Notes under the pieces: generated by a model
Seen by the model: the letters and a program-made list of their open reading frames with translations, nothing else
The model's database searches: none
Told to the model about the DNA's origin: nothing
Part shown: in pieces, positions 43,584 to 52,741 of the stretch
Position numbering within the stretch: the stretch's first letter is position 1
Layout of the letters: every line of letters starts with the position of its first letter
Program-made: the position numbers and the translations under genes
Assembly: GCF_003797185.1 (NCBI RefSeq)
Contig: NZ_RKMH01000015.1
Coordinates: 45,743 to 109,742, forward strand
Origin: Gordonia oryzae
GTDB lineage: Bacteria > Actinomycetota > Actinomycetes > Mycobacteriales > Mycobacteriaceae
Direction of reading: 5' to 3'
DNA: 64,000 bases

Positions 43584-45215
43584 ATGCGCGCTCGGGTACC
43601 AGGTTGGGCGGAGCTCCTGCGCGGCAGCAGATCTCTGGCGCTGCCGACCCTCGCGCTCCTCGCCGCGTGCGCGTTGCTGGTCGCCTGCGACGCCGGATCG
43701 ACCTCGCCGGAAGCATCGTCCTCCTCGGCGACGCAAGAGGACCCCAACGCGCAGGCTGCGGTCCCGCTGCCGGCCGGTGCGGTGGCGAGCGCGGTCGGTC
43801 GGCTCGACGGGCTCGTCGCCACGCTGATGAACTCCACCAAGATCCCCGGAATGGCGGTCGCTGTGGTGGAGGGCAACAACGTGCGCTACGCGAAAGGGTT
43901 CGGGGTGACCGGCGAGCCCAATGGGGCGAAGGTCGATGCGGACACGGTATTCCAGCTCGCCTCGGTGTCGAAGTCGGTCGGCTCGACGGTGATCGCCCGC
44001 TTGATCACCGACAAGGTCCTGGGCTGGGACACTCCGGTTGCCGCCAACTATCCCGGGTTTGCGCTCGCCGATCCCTATGTCAGCACCAATGTCACCATCG
44101 CCGACATGTACGCCCACCGATCGGGACTTCCCGAGCATGCGGGCGACAAGATCGAGGATCTCGGCTACAACCAGCAGGAGATCATCAGCCGCTTACGGTA
44201 CGTACCGCTTGCGCCGTTTCGCTCCACCTACGACTACACCAATTTCGGTCTCACCGCTGCTGCCGTCTCGGCTGCCAACAAAGCCGGCACCGACTGGGCT
44301 ACGTTGTCGCAGAACATGATCTATGCGCCACTGGGAATGTCGCGTACCAGCTCGCGGTACGCGGACTTCTCCACTCGTCCCAATCATGCCCTCGGCCACG
44401 TGAAGGTCGATGGCAAGTGGGTGGTCTCCCCGTATCCGCGTGAGCCTGACGCGCAAACGCCGGCCGGCGGGGTGTCCTCGTCGGTCAATGACCTGACCCA
44501 CTGGCTGTCGATGCTGCTCGCATCGGGCACCACATCTCAAGGACGTCAGATCATTTCCAGTGGCGCCCTGACGCCCGCGATCTCCCCACAGATCGTTTCG
44601 TCGCCCTCGGCCGAGCCTACCGACCGCGCCGGTTTCTACGGCTACGGGTTCAACGCCTCAGTCACCGAGGGTGGCCGGACCCAGTACAGCCACTCGGGTG
44701 CGTTTGCCAGCGGCGCCGCCACCAACTTCCTGGTGCTGCCCTCTGCGAACGTGGGGATCGTGGTCCTGACCAATGCCGCACCTGTCGGTGCCGCGGAGAC
44801 CTTGACCGGAGAGTTCGCCGACCTCGTGCAGTTCGGCGAGATCACACACGACTGGGCCGGGCTCTACGGTCAGGCATTCGCCGCGCTGAGCAAGCCCTCA
44901 GGCTCCCTCGTAGGCCAGGCGGCCCCCACCAATCCCGCCGCGGCACAACCATTGTCCAATTACGTCGGCACCTTTCAGAACCCCGTGTACGGACCCGCCG
45001 AGGTCCGCGAGCAGGGTGGCGGGCTCGTCCTGGCGATGGGGCCGGGTGGCAAGATTGTTCACGAGCTGAGCCACTGGGATGGCAACACCTACACCTTCAC
45101 ACTTACCAACGAAAACGCCGAACCCGGGTCCATCTCGAAGGTAACGTTCAACGGTCCGACTATGACGATCGAGTACTACGACGACGGGACAAGCGACGGC
45201 GTGTTCACGAGGTGA
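43584..45215 (+). CDS. Serine hydrolase lipoprotein, beta-lactamase/esterase (class C fold) family
   Basis: A 543-residue exported lipoprotein. A lipobox LLVAC ends at Cys35 after a hydrophobic segment. The catalytic domain (about 70-400) shows SVSK (Ser127-x-x-Lys130), the Tyr-containing YDYTNFG near 215 and a YSHSGAF motif near 370 in the place of KTG. A C-terminal lipocalin-like domain follows (about 460-543). Relatives include D-alanyl-D-alanine carboxypeptidase-like proteins and lipid esterases (LpqK/EstB type). CCAGGAGG lies upstream of the ATG at 43584, so the longer frame is rejected. It is expected to be anchored outside the membrane. Confidence 0.9.
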   Translation: MRARVPGWAELLRGSRSLALPTLALLAACALLVACDAGSTSPEASSSSATQEDPNAQAAVPLPAGAVASAVGRLDGLVATLMNSTKIPGMAVAVVEGNNVRYAKGFGVTGEPNGAKVDADTVFQLASVSKSVGSTVIARLITDKVLGWDTPVAANYPGFALADPYVSTNVTIADMYAHRSGLPEHAGDKIEDLGYNQQEIISRLRYVPLAPFRSTYDYTNFGLTAAAVSAANKAGTDWATLSQNMIYAPLGMSRTSSRYADFSTRPNHALGHVKVDGKWVVSPYPREPDAQTPAGGVSSSVNDLTHWLSMLLASGTTSQGRQIISSGALTPAISPQIVSSPSAEPTDRAGFYGYGFNASVTEGGRTQYSHSGAFASGAATNFLVLPSANVGIVVLTNAAPVGAAETLTGEFADLVQFGEITHDWAGLYGQAFAALSKPSGSLVGQAAPTNPAAAQPLSNYVGTFQNPVYGPAEVREQGGGLVLAMGPGGKIVHELSHWDGNTYTFTLTNENAEPGSISKVTFNGPTMTIEYYDDGTSDGVFTR

Positions 45216-45336
45216 TCGATCGGTCGGCGCGCACCGGGCACTCGGTGCGTGCGTCGATCGTCGGCATGCACAGGTTGCAGTGGATGCCTTGCGACGTCGT
45301 CGACGGACGGGCGCTGATCCGTTGTGGCAGATCGGG

Positions 45337-46287
45337 TTAGCGGAGTAGGGCGCGGATCATGGCGAGGAAGTCGAAGCCCTCGGCGAGTGCCGCATCCATG
45401 GTGGCACGGTCGGTGATGCCGCCGAGCAGGATGATTGGTGGATCGACCGACTCCCGCAGTTGGCGTGCCAACGGCAGCAGGTAACCGGGCTGGTACTGGT
45501 AGTGCTTGAGGAAGAGTGGGCCTGCGGCCTACAGTCCCCACCGCATGGGTCCGGCGAGGCGTCGGCGGATGCAGCCCGCGGTGCCTGCTCGTGGAACGAT
45601 TGCATCGGGTTGAGAAGTGCACTGCCAGCGGTGGGTTCGATCGCGTCGAGGTATCCGTCGGCTTCGGGTAGCCGCGGCGCCGCGCACGCCTGCTCGACAG
45701 TGAAGCCGCGCCACCGACGTGTCCGGGCGTCGACGCCGCCGACGCCGCCGACGCCGTCGAGTGCATCGAAGCCGGAATCGACCGCGATGCGTGCTGCGCG
45801 AGCAAATGTGGTGCGCAGCGCGGCGATTTCCTCGACGGTGGGGGAGCGCGCCATCGACATCCCCATCGGCGCCGGGATCGGTGAGGCGGCCAGCGCCCGG
45901 GCCCGATTGGACACCGAGTTGGCGACCGGGATGGCGTGACCCAATTATGCTGCCGCACAAGAACCGTCGGTATGAAGGGCCTCGGTGGGCCAGACCAGTC
46001 CGGCCGCGGCCTCCGGGCGAAGCCAGATCTGATGACAGTCGGTGCGGCCCTCCGGGAAGATTGCGCAATAGGCCACCGTGCTGATCTCGACCCCACCCAC
46101 GTCGACCTCCCGATGGAAGTCGATCAGGCCGTCGGTGACGAGGACGTCGGGGGTGCGACCCTCGAATGCCGCGCATGTGATGAGGCGGTTACGCAGGTGC
46201 AGCGATCCGAGACGGGCGGGCGCGAACGGGTCCGCGGCTGATGAGTCCAGCGCTGATGAGTCCAGCGCAGTGGTGTTGGTGGTCATG
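45337..46287 (-). pseudogene. Decayed NADH:flavin oxidoreductase (old yellow enzyme family)
   Basis: In order on the minus strand: FAPARLGSLHLRNRLITCAAFEGRTPD and TDGLIDFHREVDVGGVEIS (46100-46230), then after a frameshift GHAIPVANSVSNRARALAASP (45880-45945), EQACAAPRLPEADGYLDAIEPTAGSALLNPM (45600-45690), and after another frameshift LPLARQLRESVDPPIILLGG and MDAALAEGFDFLAM (45350-45490). The stretch with catalytic His and Tyr residues is missing. OYE enzymes reduce activated C=C bonds with FMN. Its ATG overlaps the end of a decayed tetR, so both genes of a former operon are lost. Confidence 0.85.
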
Positions 46288-46890
46288 ACCGCTCCTTGGA
46301 GACAACCGGTCCGCCGAGTCCGGCGACCACGAACGCCCGCAGCGCCGTGACGGCGTCGTCGTGCAGGGTCCATTCCCGCCGAAGCGGTGGAGGACCAGCG
46401 TGAACGCAAGCACCCACTGGCGTCGCGTGGCGCGGGTGTAGAGGCCGGGAGCCGGTGGCACGAGCAGATCCACCCAGTCGTCCAGGCGGAATCAACGACG
46501 CGAATCCAGGCCGCGTCGTGATGGGTGTCGACGACGCGGGTCGGCAACTGCCAATGTAGATGACCGACAGGATCGGCCCGACGGCGGACGAGCGTGGCAA
46601 CGACGATGTCGACGACGTCGGCGATGGTGCGACCGGCGAGTTCGCTGCACGACGGTATCGGGCGACAGCGGCGTCGACCGGTCCTCCAACAGTGCTGCCA
46701 CCAGGTCGGCCTTGGAACCGAAGTGGGGTGGTGCACGGCCGTCGGATTGACCCCGGCTCGGTGCGCATGGCCCGCACTGACACCGCATCAGGGGCCGTCG
46801 GTCAGGAACAGTCGCTCGGCGGCGATCAGCAGGGGTTCGCGCGTCACCCGGGCGCGTGTCGGTGCCATTCCCGTCGAACGAAGCAGAGCT
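46283..46890 (-). pseudogene. Decayed TetR-family regulator upstream of the OYE remnant
   Basis: TetR features survive in shifting frames: a [17 protein letters not shown] helix near 46800-46870, [16 protein letters not shown] at about 46690-46730 (end of the HTH), [22 protein letters not shown] at about 46560-46640 and REWTLHDDAVTALRAFVVAGLGGPVV at about 46300-46380 with a stop at 46283. At least three frame changes are needed, and in-frame stops interrupt the HTH. It must once have controlled the OYE gene whose start overlaps its stop. Confidence 0.8.
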
Positions 46891-46998
46891 CCGTCACTGA
46901 TTCAATCATTGATGGAGAACGGAGGCGTTCGAGGTGGTTACCGGCCAGTACCCGGGACGCTCTGCGCCGATACCCGACGCCGTCGTAGGGTGGTGGCC

Positions 46999-48384
46999 GT
47001 GGCTGAACACTTCCAAACAGTTGTCCTGGGTGCTGGTCCGGGTGGGTACGTGGCCGCGATCCGGTCCGCCCAGCTGGGCATGAACACCGCCGTCATCGAA
47101 GAGAAGTACTGGGGCGGTGTGTGCCTGAACGTCGGATGTATTCCGTCGAAGGCACTTCTCCGGAACGCCGAGCTGGCGCATATCTTCACTCATCAGGCGA
47201 AGACCTTCGGTATGTCCGGTGAGGTCTCCTTCGACTTCGGTTCGGCATTCGACCGTAGTCGCAAGGTCAGTGAGGGCATCGTCAAGGGCGTCCACTTCCT
47301 GATGAAGAAGAACAAGATCACCGAGATCGACGGATACGGTGTGTTCCAGGACGCGAAGACTCTCACGGTGGGAGATCGTGAGATCACCTGGGACAACCTC
47401 ATCATCGACACTGGATCGACCGTCAAGCTGCTGCCGGGCGTCGAGCTGAGCGACAACGTCGTCACCTACGAGACCCAGATCCTCACCCGTGAGCTGCCCA
47501 CGTCGATCGTGATCGTCGGTGCCGGCGCGATCGGCATGGAATTCGGGTACGTACTGGCCAATTACGGGGTCGACGTCACGATCGTGGAGTTTCTCGATCG
47601 GGTTCTGCCCAACGAGGACGTCGACGTCTCCAAGGCCATCGCCAAGGAATACAAGAAGCTCGGCGTCAAGGTGCTGACCTCCACCAAGGTGCAGACCGTC
47701 ACCGACAACGGTGACAGCGTGACCGTCACCTACAAGGACGCCAAGGACAACGACGGCGAACTGACCGTCGACAAGGTCCTGATGTCGGTCGGTTTCGCCC
47801 CTCGCGTCGACGGCTACGGCCTTGAGAAGACCGGCGTCGAACTCACCGAACGCGGTGCCATCGCGATCGATGACCGCATGCGCACCAACGTCGACGGCAT
47901 CTACGCGATCGGTGACGTGACCGCCAAGCTGCAACTCGCACACGTCGCCGAGGCACAGGGCGTGGTCGCCGCCGAGACGATGGCCGGTGTGGAGACGATG
48001 ACGCTGGGCGATTACCGCTTCATGCCGCGTGCGACATTCTGCCAGCCGCAGGTGGCCTCGTTCGGTTTGACCGAGGCACAGGCCAAGGATGAAGGCTACA
48101 ACGTGACCGTGTCGACCTTCCCGTTCTCCGCCAACGGCAAAGCGCAGGGACTCGGTGAGACCGCCGGCTTCGTCAAACTCCTCACCAACTCCGAGACCGA
48201 GGAACTCCTCGGCGGACATCTGGTGGGCGACAACGTTTCCGAGATGCTTCCCGAGCTGACGCTGGCCCACAAGTGGGACCTCACCGCGCGGGAACTCGCC
48301 CGTAACGTCCACACTCACCCGACGATGAGCGAAGCGCTGCAGGAAACGTTCCACGGCGCGATCGGGCACATGATCAATCTCTGA
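46999..48384 (+). CDS. lpd: Dihydrolipoyl dehydrogenase (E3)
   Basis: A 461-residue flavoprotein that reoxidises dihydrolipoyl groups in the pyruvate, 2-oxoglutarate and branched-chain dehydrogenase complexes and, in mycobacteria, in peroxynitrite reductase. FAD-binding GAGPGG is at 11-16, the redox pair CLNVGC at 42-47, the NAD site [13 protein letters not shown] near 175 and the C-terminal [12 protein letters not shown] with catalytic His and Glu near 443. I chose GTG 46999 (VAEHFQTVV) because AGG lies nine bases upstream; GTG at 46990/46993 are alternatives. It corresponds in position to M. tuberculosis lpdC. A perfect hairpin terminator follows. Confidence 0.96.
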   Translation: MAEHFQTVVLGAGPGGYVAAIRSAQLGMNTAVIEEKYWGGVCLNVGCIPSKALLRNAELAHIFTHQAKTFGMSGEVSFDFGSAFDRSRKVSEGIVKGVHFLMKKNKITEIDGYGVFQDAKTLTVGDREITWDNLIIDTGSTVKLLPGVELSDNVVTYETQILTRELPTSIVIVGAGAIGMEFGYVLANYGVDVTIVEFLDRVLPNEDVDVSKAIAKEYKKLGVKVLTSTKVQTVTDNGDSVTVTYKDAKDNDGELTVDKVLMSVGFAPRVDGYGLEKTGVELTERGAIAIDDRMRTNVDGIYAIGDVTAKLQLAHVAEAQGVVAAETMAGVETMTLGDYRFMPRATFCQPQVASFGLTEAQAKDEGYNVTVSTFPFSANGKAQGLGETAGFVKLLTNSETEELLGGHLVGDNVSEMLPELTLAHKWDLTARELARNVHTHPTMSEALQETFHGAIGHMINL

Positions 48385-48393
48385 GTCACGCGA

Positions 48394-48461
48394 CGAACGC
48401 GGCCCGTCCCGGTCCGCGCCGGTGGTGAACCACGGGCGTTGACCGGGACGGGCCGCGTTCG
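48394..48461. terminator. Long hairpin, bidirectional terminator between lpd and the lipoprotein gene
   Basis: Two perfectly complementary 21-bp arms (48394-48414 and 48441-48461), beginning CGAACGCGGCCC, surround a 26-base loop. It starts 10 bp after the lpd stop and ends 21 bp before the stop of the convergent lipoprotein gene, so it can serve both. Confidence 0.92.
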
Positions 48462-48482
48462 TTGTGTTCGACGGCGGAGCGC

Positions 48483-49244
48483 TCAGCCGTTGGTGGCCAC
48501 CTTGTTCACCGCCGCACTGAAGAACTGACGAAACGCCGAGTCGTCGGGGGTCGAGCCCGGTGTGGTCGCGGTGTAGAGGGCCGAGACGCTGTATCCGTTC
48601 ACCGATGCGAAACCGGTGTAGGTGGTCACGGTCACGACCGGGCCGGCCGTGGAGACTTTCTCGTCCTGACGCAGGACCAGGACGTCGTCCGGATCAGCCC
48701 GGGTGGCCGGTGCCGCTATCACGGTGTTGGTTGCGGTCGCGGTGGTGCCCGCGGCAGCGCCGGTGTTGATCGTGATCGAGAAGTTCTTGCAGGGTCCCGT
48801 CGCTCTTGCCCGTGCCGCGGCGACGTCGGTCGACTGCGCCGCGAGGCCCTCGCTGAGAATGCCGCCGCTCCTCGATGTCGCGACCGCAACACCGAGCTTC
48901 GACGCATCCACGTCCGGCAGCTTCTGCAGATCGGCGCACGCGGACGGGGTGATGGTCGCCGTGCGGGTGGTGCCCTGGAACTGCGACACCGCTTGCCGGA
49001 ACTGATCCTCGGGCAGCGGGGTGAGGGTGAATCCGGCCGGGAGATCGGCAGCGGTGACCACCAATGCCTTGACCTTCGCGGGATCGCCGCTGGTCGTCGC
49101 CGCGGTGCTCGACGCCGTCGAGGGACGTGCCGATGACGCGTCGGCGGCCTTCGGCGTCCCCGACGTCGTGCAGCCGGTGATCAACAGGACCGAGGTGGTT
49201 GCCGCCGCGGCCGCCAGAGAACTGCGGATGATCATGGTGCGCAT
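48483..49244 (-). CDS. Lipoprotein of unknown function (DUF5642-like sensor domain)
   Basis: A 253-residue exported lipoprotein: basic start (MRTMIIRSS), hydrophobic core and lipobox LITGC with Cys25, then a Ser/Thr/Ala-rich linker to about 60. The folded part carries the pattern DLPAGFTLTPL near 76 and two distant cysteines (SACADL, GPCKNF), like the extracytoplasmic sensor-like domain of mycobacterial lipoproteins. GGGGGG precedes the ATG. A second protein with the same pattern ([16 protein letters not shown]) lies at 54283-55083, so the two are probable paralogs. Role unknown. Confidence 0.8.
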   Translation of the reverse strand: MRTMIIRSSLAAAAATTSVLLITGCTTSGTPKAADASSARPSTASSTAATTSGDPAKVKALVVTAADLPAGFTLTPLPEDQFRQAVSQFQGTTRTATITPSACADLQKLPDVDASKLGVAVATSRSGGILSEGLAAQSTDVAAARARATGPCKNFSITINTGAAAGTTATATNTVIAAPATRADPDDVLVLRQDEKVSTAGPVVTVTTYTGFASVNGYSVSALYTATTPGSTPDDSAFRQFFSAAVNKVATNG

Positions 49245-49409
49245 GACGTGCCCCCCTGTGTCGGTGGCTCCGGGCACACCGGAGCCACCGATGAGAGTAG
49301 CGGGCGGTTGGGCGTCGCTGTCCACGGAGGGTCGTGCGCGCGAGCGCGTCGTCCGCGGCGGTACGTCTGAGCTGGAAGTGTCGGGAACGATGGCTACAGT
49401 CGAGGGACA

Positions 49410-50291
49410 ATGAACGCCGAGCGCACCAGGGTGTGGATACCGCCGGGACCGCTGGATCTGCGATACACGCTGGGACTGCATCGGCGCGGCGGTGGTGACC
49501 CCGCATTCCGTTACGGTCGCGACGGGTCGGTGTGGCGTGCGAGTCACACCCCGGACGGACCGGCAACCCTGACCGTGCGTGTCGACGGTGAGCGCATCGT
49601 CGGCCGCGCGTGGGGTGACGGCGCCGACTGGCTGCTCGAATCGATGCCCGCGATGCTCGGCGGCGGTGACGCCCCCGAGGCGATGCCCGTCCACGACGAG
49701 GTGGTCGCCGGACTCGTCGCCCGTTCGCCCGGGTTACGCATCGGGGCCACCGGGCGGGTGTGGGAAGCGCTCGTGCCGGCCATTCTGGAACAGAAGGTGG
49801 TCGGTGCCGAAGCCTGGCGGGCGTGGCGATACCTGTTGCGCCGCTACGGTTCCCGGGCGCCGGGGCCGGTCCCAGACGACATGCGGGTGCCGCCGCCACA
49901 GGAGCTGTGGCCCTCGATCCCGGTGTGGGACTGGCACCGCAGCGGCGCCGAGCCGGTGCGGATGCGCACCATCAGAGGCGCCACCTCACTTGATGTGGAG
50001 CGGCACGTCGGTCGGCTCGACATCCTGCGCGGTGTCGGCCCGTGGACCGTCGCCGAGACCCGGGCGCGTGCGGTCGGCGACGCCGACGCGGTGCCCGTCG
50101 GCGACTACCACATCCCGTCGGCGGTCGGGCAGACGCTCATCGGCGAGCCGGTGGACGACGCGCGCATGCTCGAACTCCTCGAACCCTATGTCGGGCACCG
50201 CTATCGGATCATCCGGATGATCGAGATACACGGCGTGCGTCCCCCGCGACGGGGCAACCGGATGAGCGTGCGCGACTATCGCGCGTTCTAA
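49410..50291 (+). CDS. DNA-3-methyladenine glycosylase-type HhH-GPD base excision enzyme
   Basis: A 293-residue DNA glycosylase that removes alkylated or damaged bases in base excision repair. The helix-hairpin-helix plus catalytic Asp appear as LRGVGPWTVAETRARAVG near 205-223 and VPVGDYHIPS with Asp232. EQKVVGAEAWRAWRYLLRRYG near 127 is the usual helical segment before it. It resembles the actinobacterial AlkA-like group and lacks the iron-sulfur cysteines of Nth/MutY. No neighbouring repair genes are present. The ATG at 49410 gives a normal length. Confidence 0.9.
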   Translation: MNAERTRVWIPPGPLDLRYTLGLHRRGGGDPAFRYGRDGSVWRASHTPDGPATLTVRVDGERIVGRAWGDGADWLLESMPAMLGGGDAPEAMPVHDEVVAGLVARSPGLRIGATGRVWEALVPAILEQKVVGAEAWRAWRYLLRRYGSRAPGPVPDDMRVPPPQELWPSIPVWDWHRSGAEPVRMRTIRGATSLDVERHVGRLDILRGVGPWTVAETRARAVGDADAVPVGDYHIPSAVGQTLIGEPVDDARMLELLEPYVGHRYRIIRMIEIHGVRPPRRGNRMSVRDYRAF

Positions 50292-50344
50292 GCCGCTGAG
50301 CACTCACTCAGCGCCACAATCATCCGGCTCCGAACCGTCGCGCG

Positions 50345-50790
50345 ATGCACCATCACACAGTGCGAATGTCGGTAGCGAATCCAAGACCCGCCGAGGGTAC
50401 TTTGCGTCATGCTCAGCGCAACCGTCGGCCCGCTTCGGAACTGTCGCATCATTACTCGCCGTCACGGCAACTTTCTTCTCCTGGGCTCCAGCTCCTCGGC
50501 GGAGCCACCCGGTCGCCAACGGAGCACCAGGCCGGCGGCGCCGATCCGCGCGGCACGACGCTCACGCGGGTCCTCGCGGTCATCGGTGTGCTCGCACTGT
50601 GGCAACTCCGGAGTGCTCTGGGATTTCTGCCGCAGGACAACCTTCCCGCGCCGTGGCACAGTATCGAGTTCGGCTGGGAGAAGCAGCAAAGCGGTGAACT
50701 CACCGACGTCATCGTCGCCTCCACCGAACGCGTGGCGATCGTCCTGGGGCTCGGTGAAGGCATGGTGCGCTGGTGCGTCCGGTCAGTGCG
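50345..50790 (+). pseudogene. N-terminal fragment of an ABC transporter permease (SsuC/TauC type)
   Basis: The frame at about 50540-50780 reads LTRVLAVIGVLALWQL, SALGFLPQDNLPAPW and GELTDVIVASTERVAIVLGLG, the N-terminal helix and following segment of aliphatic sulfonate/taurine ABC permeases. It then runs into the 3' end of the methyltransferase gene on the other strand, where homology stops before the transmembrane core. The membrane domain and EAA loop are missing, so the gene is dead. No ATPase or binding-protein gene is nearby. Confidence 0.7.
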
Positions 50791-51430
50791 CACCGGGAGC
50801 CCACGCCAGCACGTACTGCCCCTCACCGATGACGCTCTGCTCGATGTGCTCGGCACCGCCTCGGCGCAGAGCGCCGGTGATCTCGTCGTGCTTGAAGACG
50901 CGGTAGCCGCCGATGGTCGCCAGCGTCGTTACCCCGGGTATCGTCGAGACCGGTCCGGCCACCGAGGTGAACACCACCAGGAGCGCACCGGGGCGCGCCA
51001 CCCGTAGCATCTCGTCGAGCACAGGGAGCGGGTCGGGGATCAGGTAGAGTGCTGCCAGGCAGATCACCTCGTCGAAGGTGTTGTCGGCGAACGGGATTGC
51101 GTGCGCGTCGACGCGGAGGTAACTCGCGCGGGTGATGCTGTTGGTGGCGACCGCGGTGTGCAGCATCGACGGTGAGTAGTCGATGCCGACAACCCGTCCG
51201 TCGCCGGTGAGGCCTGCAGCGATGTCTCGGGTGTAATTGCCAGGCCCGCAAGCGATGTCGAGAACGATGCGTTCACCGGGCCGGCGCAGGAAGGCGCGCA
51301 GTGCGGCGTCGTAGTCGGCGGTCTCGGGACCGCCGAGACTGAAGCCGCGGGTGAACACCGGCCGCCATGCATGCTCGTAGACGCGGGAGAACAGCGGGTT
51401 ACTCATCATCCGCGCGGCAAATGATCCCAT
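50783..51430 (-). CDS. Class I SAM-dependent methyltransferase
   Basis: A 215-residue methyltransferase of the UbiE/menG-like type. SAM-binding motif I is VLDIACGPGNYTRDIA near 57-71, the acidic motif II is VVGIDYSPSML near 83, and motif post-I/III includes IPFADNTFDEVICLAALYLIPDP near 116. The start MGSFAARMMSNPLFSRVYEHAWRP resembles mycobacterial methyltransferases acting on lipid or small-molecule substrates. ATG 51430 is used; it lies 11 bp after the stop of the CMD-family gene, so they form an operon. Substrate unknown. Confidence 0.88.
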   Translation of the reverse strand: MGSFAARMMSNPLFSRVYEHAWRPVFTRGFSLGGPETADYDAALRAFLRRPGERIVLDIACGPGNYTRDIAAGLTGDGRVVGIDYSPSMLHTAVATNSITRASYLRVDAHAIPFADNTFDEVICLAALYLIPDPLPVLDEMLRVARPGALLVVFTSVAGPVSTIPGVTTLATIGGYRVFKHDEITGALRRGGAEHIEQSVIGEGQYVLAWAPGAH

Positions 51431-51441
51431 CGGCGAACGGC

Positions 51442-51978
51442 TCAGGTGCGAACGTCGAGCTGCACGCGCAGGGTGTGCAGGGTGGTGGCCAGCATGTCGT
51501 ACTGACCGACGAGCAGAAGTAAGCCGATGGTGCGGCGCTCGTCGAGATGGCGGCGCAGCGCCTCCCACGCGACGTCGTCGACGTCGCGGGTGGTCACCAG
51601 TTGGTCGACCACCCGCAAAATGGCGCGTTCGCGGTCGCCCCATCCGGCGTCGGGACCGTCGAGGATGCGCGCGAGTTCGTCATCGGTGATGCCCGCGCGT
51701 TTGCCGATCCGACGATGATGGTCGAGCTCGTAGGCCGACCCGCGCAGGTGCGCGACGCGGATGATCACCATCTCGGAGTCCTTGCGGGACAACGTCCCGA
51801 ACGGCATCAGCCGCGCCCCGAAGTACAGCCACGCCCGGAACAAACCTCGCGTGCGACCCAGCGTGGAGAAGATGTGGGTGTCACGGACTCCGGTGACGCG
51901 CGCGGCGAGGCGGGTAAACGCCCAATTGGCGGGACCGAGGTCACCGAATCCGCCGGGAGCGATCCGAGGGGTGCTCAT
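51442..51978 (-). CDS. Carboxymuconolactone decarboxylase-family protein (AhpD-like fold)
   Basis: A 178-residue all-helical CMD protein. The conserved segment LSRKDSEMVIIRVAHLRGSAYELDHHRRIGKRAGITDDEL (about 66-105) is typical, but the AhpD Cys-x-x-Cys pair is replaced (RGSAYELDHH), so redox activity as in AhpD is unlikely. It corresponds in position to the M. tuberculosis gene next to ramB (Rv0464c). It is co-transcribed with the methyltransferase downstream and divergent from MaoC across a 25-bp spacer, so promoters overlap. Confidence 0.87.
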   Translation of the reverse strand: MSTPRIAPGGFGDLGPANWAFTRLAARVTGVRDTHIFSTLGRTRGLFRAWLYFGARLMPFGTLSRKDSEMVIIRVAHLRGSAYELDHHRRIGKRAGITDDELARILDGPDAGWGDRERAILRVVDQLVTTRDVDDVAWEALRRHLDERRTIGLLLLVGQYDMLATTLHTLRVQLDVRT

Positions 51979-52003
51979 GGCATCACGGTAGACTACGGCG
52001 ATT

Positions 52004-52471
52004 ATGACGACTATCACACCGCGCGTGTTCAGCTCCCTCGATGACGTCAAGGCCGCGATCGGCGAAGACCTCGGCTCCGGCGAATGGCTCGAGATCACCC
52101 AGGAACGGGTCAACCAGTTCGCCGAGGCCACCGGCGACCATCAGTGGATTCACGTCGACGTGGAGCGCGCGAAGGCCGGGCCGTTCGGTGCGCCCATCGC
52201 ACACGGCTTCCTGACGCTGTCGTTACTGCCGATGCTCGCCGGGTCGATCTTCACCGTCGAGGGCCCCAAGCTTGTCATCAACTACGGCTTGAACAAGGTG
52301 CGTTTCCCCAATCCGGTGCCGGTCGGCTCCCGCATCCGCGCCAACGCCGTGATCACCTCCGTCGAGGAGGGCCCCAAGGGTGTGACCATGGTGGTGCGCA
52401 ACACCGTCGAGATCGAGGGTGCCGACAAGCCCGCATGCGTCGCCGAGAACGTCCGGGTGATGGTCTACTGA
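52004..52471 (+). CDS. MaoC-family (R)-specific enoyl-CoA hydratase
   Basis: A 155-residue hot-dog-fold hydratase. The motif FAEATGDHQWIHVD at 39-52 carries the catalytic Asp45 and His50, and FGAPIAHGFLTLSLLPML near 59 is the usual hydratase-2 signature. It hydrates trans-2-enoyl-CoA to (R)-3-hydroxyacyl-CoA. Single-domain members often act in fatty-acid, mycolate or polyhydroxyalkanoate metabolism. It starts 25 bp from the divergent CMD gene. Followed by a short 15-bp tandem repeat. Confidence 0.92.
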   Translation: MTTITPRVFSSLDDVKAAIGEDLGSGEWLEITQERVNQFAEATGDHQWIHVDVERAKAGPFGAPIAHGFLTLSLLPMLAGSIFTVEGPKLVINYGLNKVRFPNPVPVGSRIRANAVITSVEEGPKGVTMVVRNTVEIEGADKPACVAENVRVMVY

Positions 52472-52503
52472 CCCCTCGCCCTCGGATCGGTTGGTCGAAC
52501 TCA

Positions 52504-52556
52504 GGCGGCAGTCCACACGGCGGCAGTCCTCACGGCGGCAGTCCTCACGGCGGCGG
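52504..52556. repeat. Short 15-bp tandem repeat (three units plus partial)
   Basis: Units GGCGGCAGTCCACAC, GGCGGCAGTCCTCAC and again GGCGGCAGTCCTCAC follow each other from 52504, then GGCGGCGG. It lies 33 bp after the MaoC stop in non-coding DNA. Confidence 0.85.
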
Positions 52557-52741
52557 CGCGGTGGTGTAGGTCGCGGTGCTGCTCACGATCACCGTACTCA
52601 CGCGCACCCTCGTGTTGGTGATCGTCGCATGTGCGCCAGGCGGATCGCGATGTTTGTGTGTGATCGTCCGGCGGCACAAACGTTTTCCGACGTTGCCTCG
52701 GGCGGGCTGATCACGACGTTTCGCCGGCCGGTGCGGTCTCG

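Noticed and set aside
45216..45336. Similarity of GGGCACTCGGTG here to 43312
   Set aside because: Only 12 bases match clearly, which is too short to call a repeat in GC-rich DNA.
46906..48369. 487-codon open frame antisense to lpd
   Set aside because: Repetitive Asp/Val/Gly/Leu composition typical of antisense GC-rich frames; lpd on the other strand is certain.
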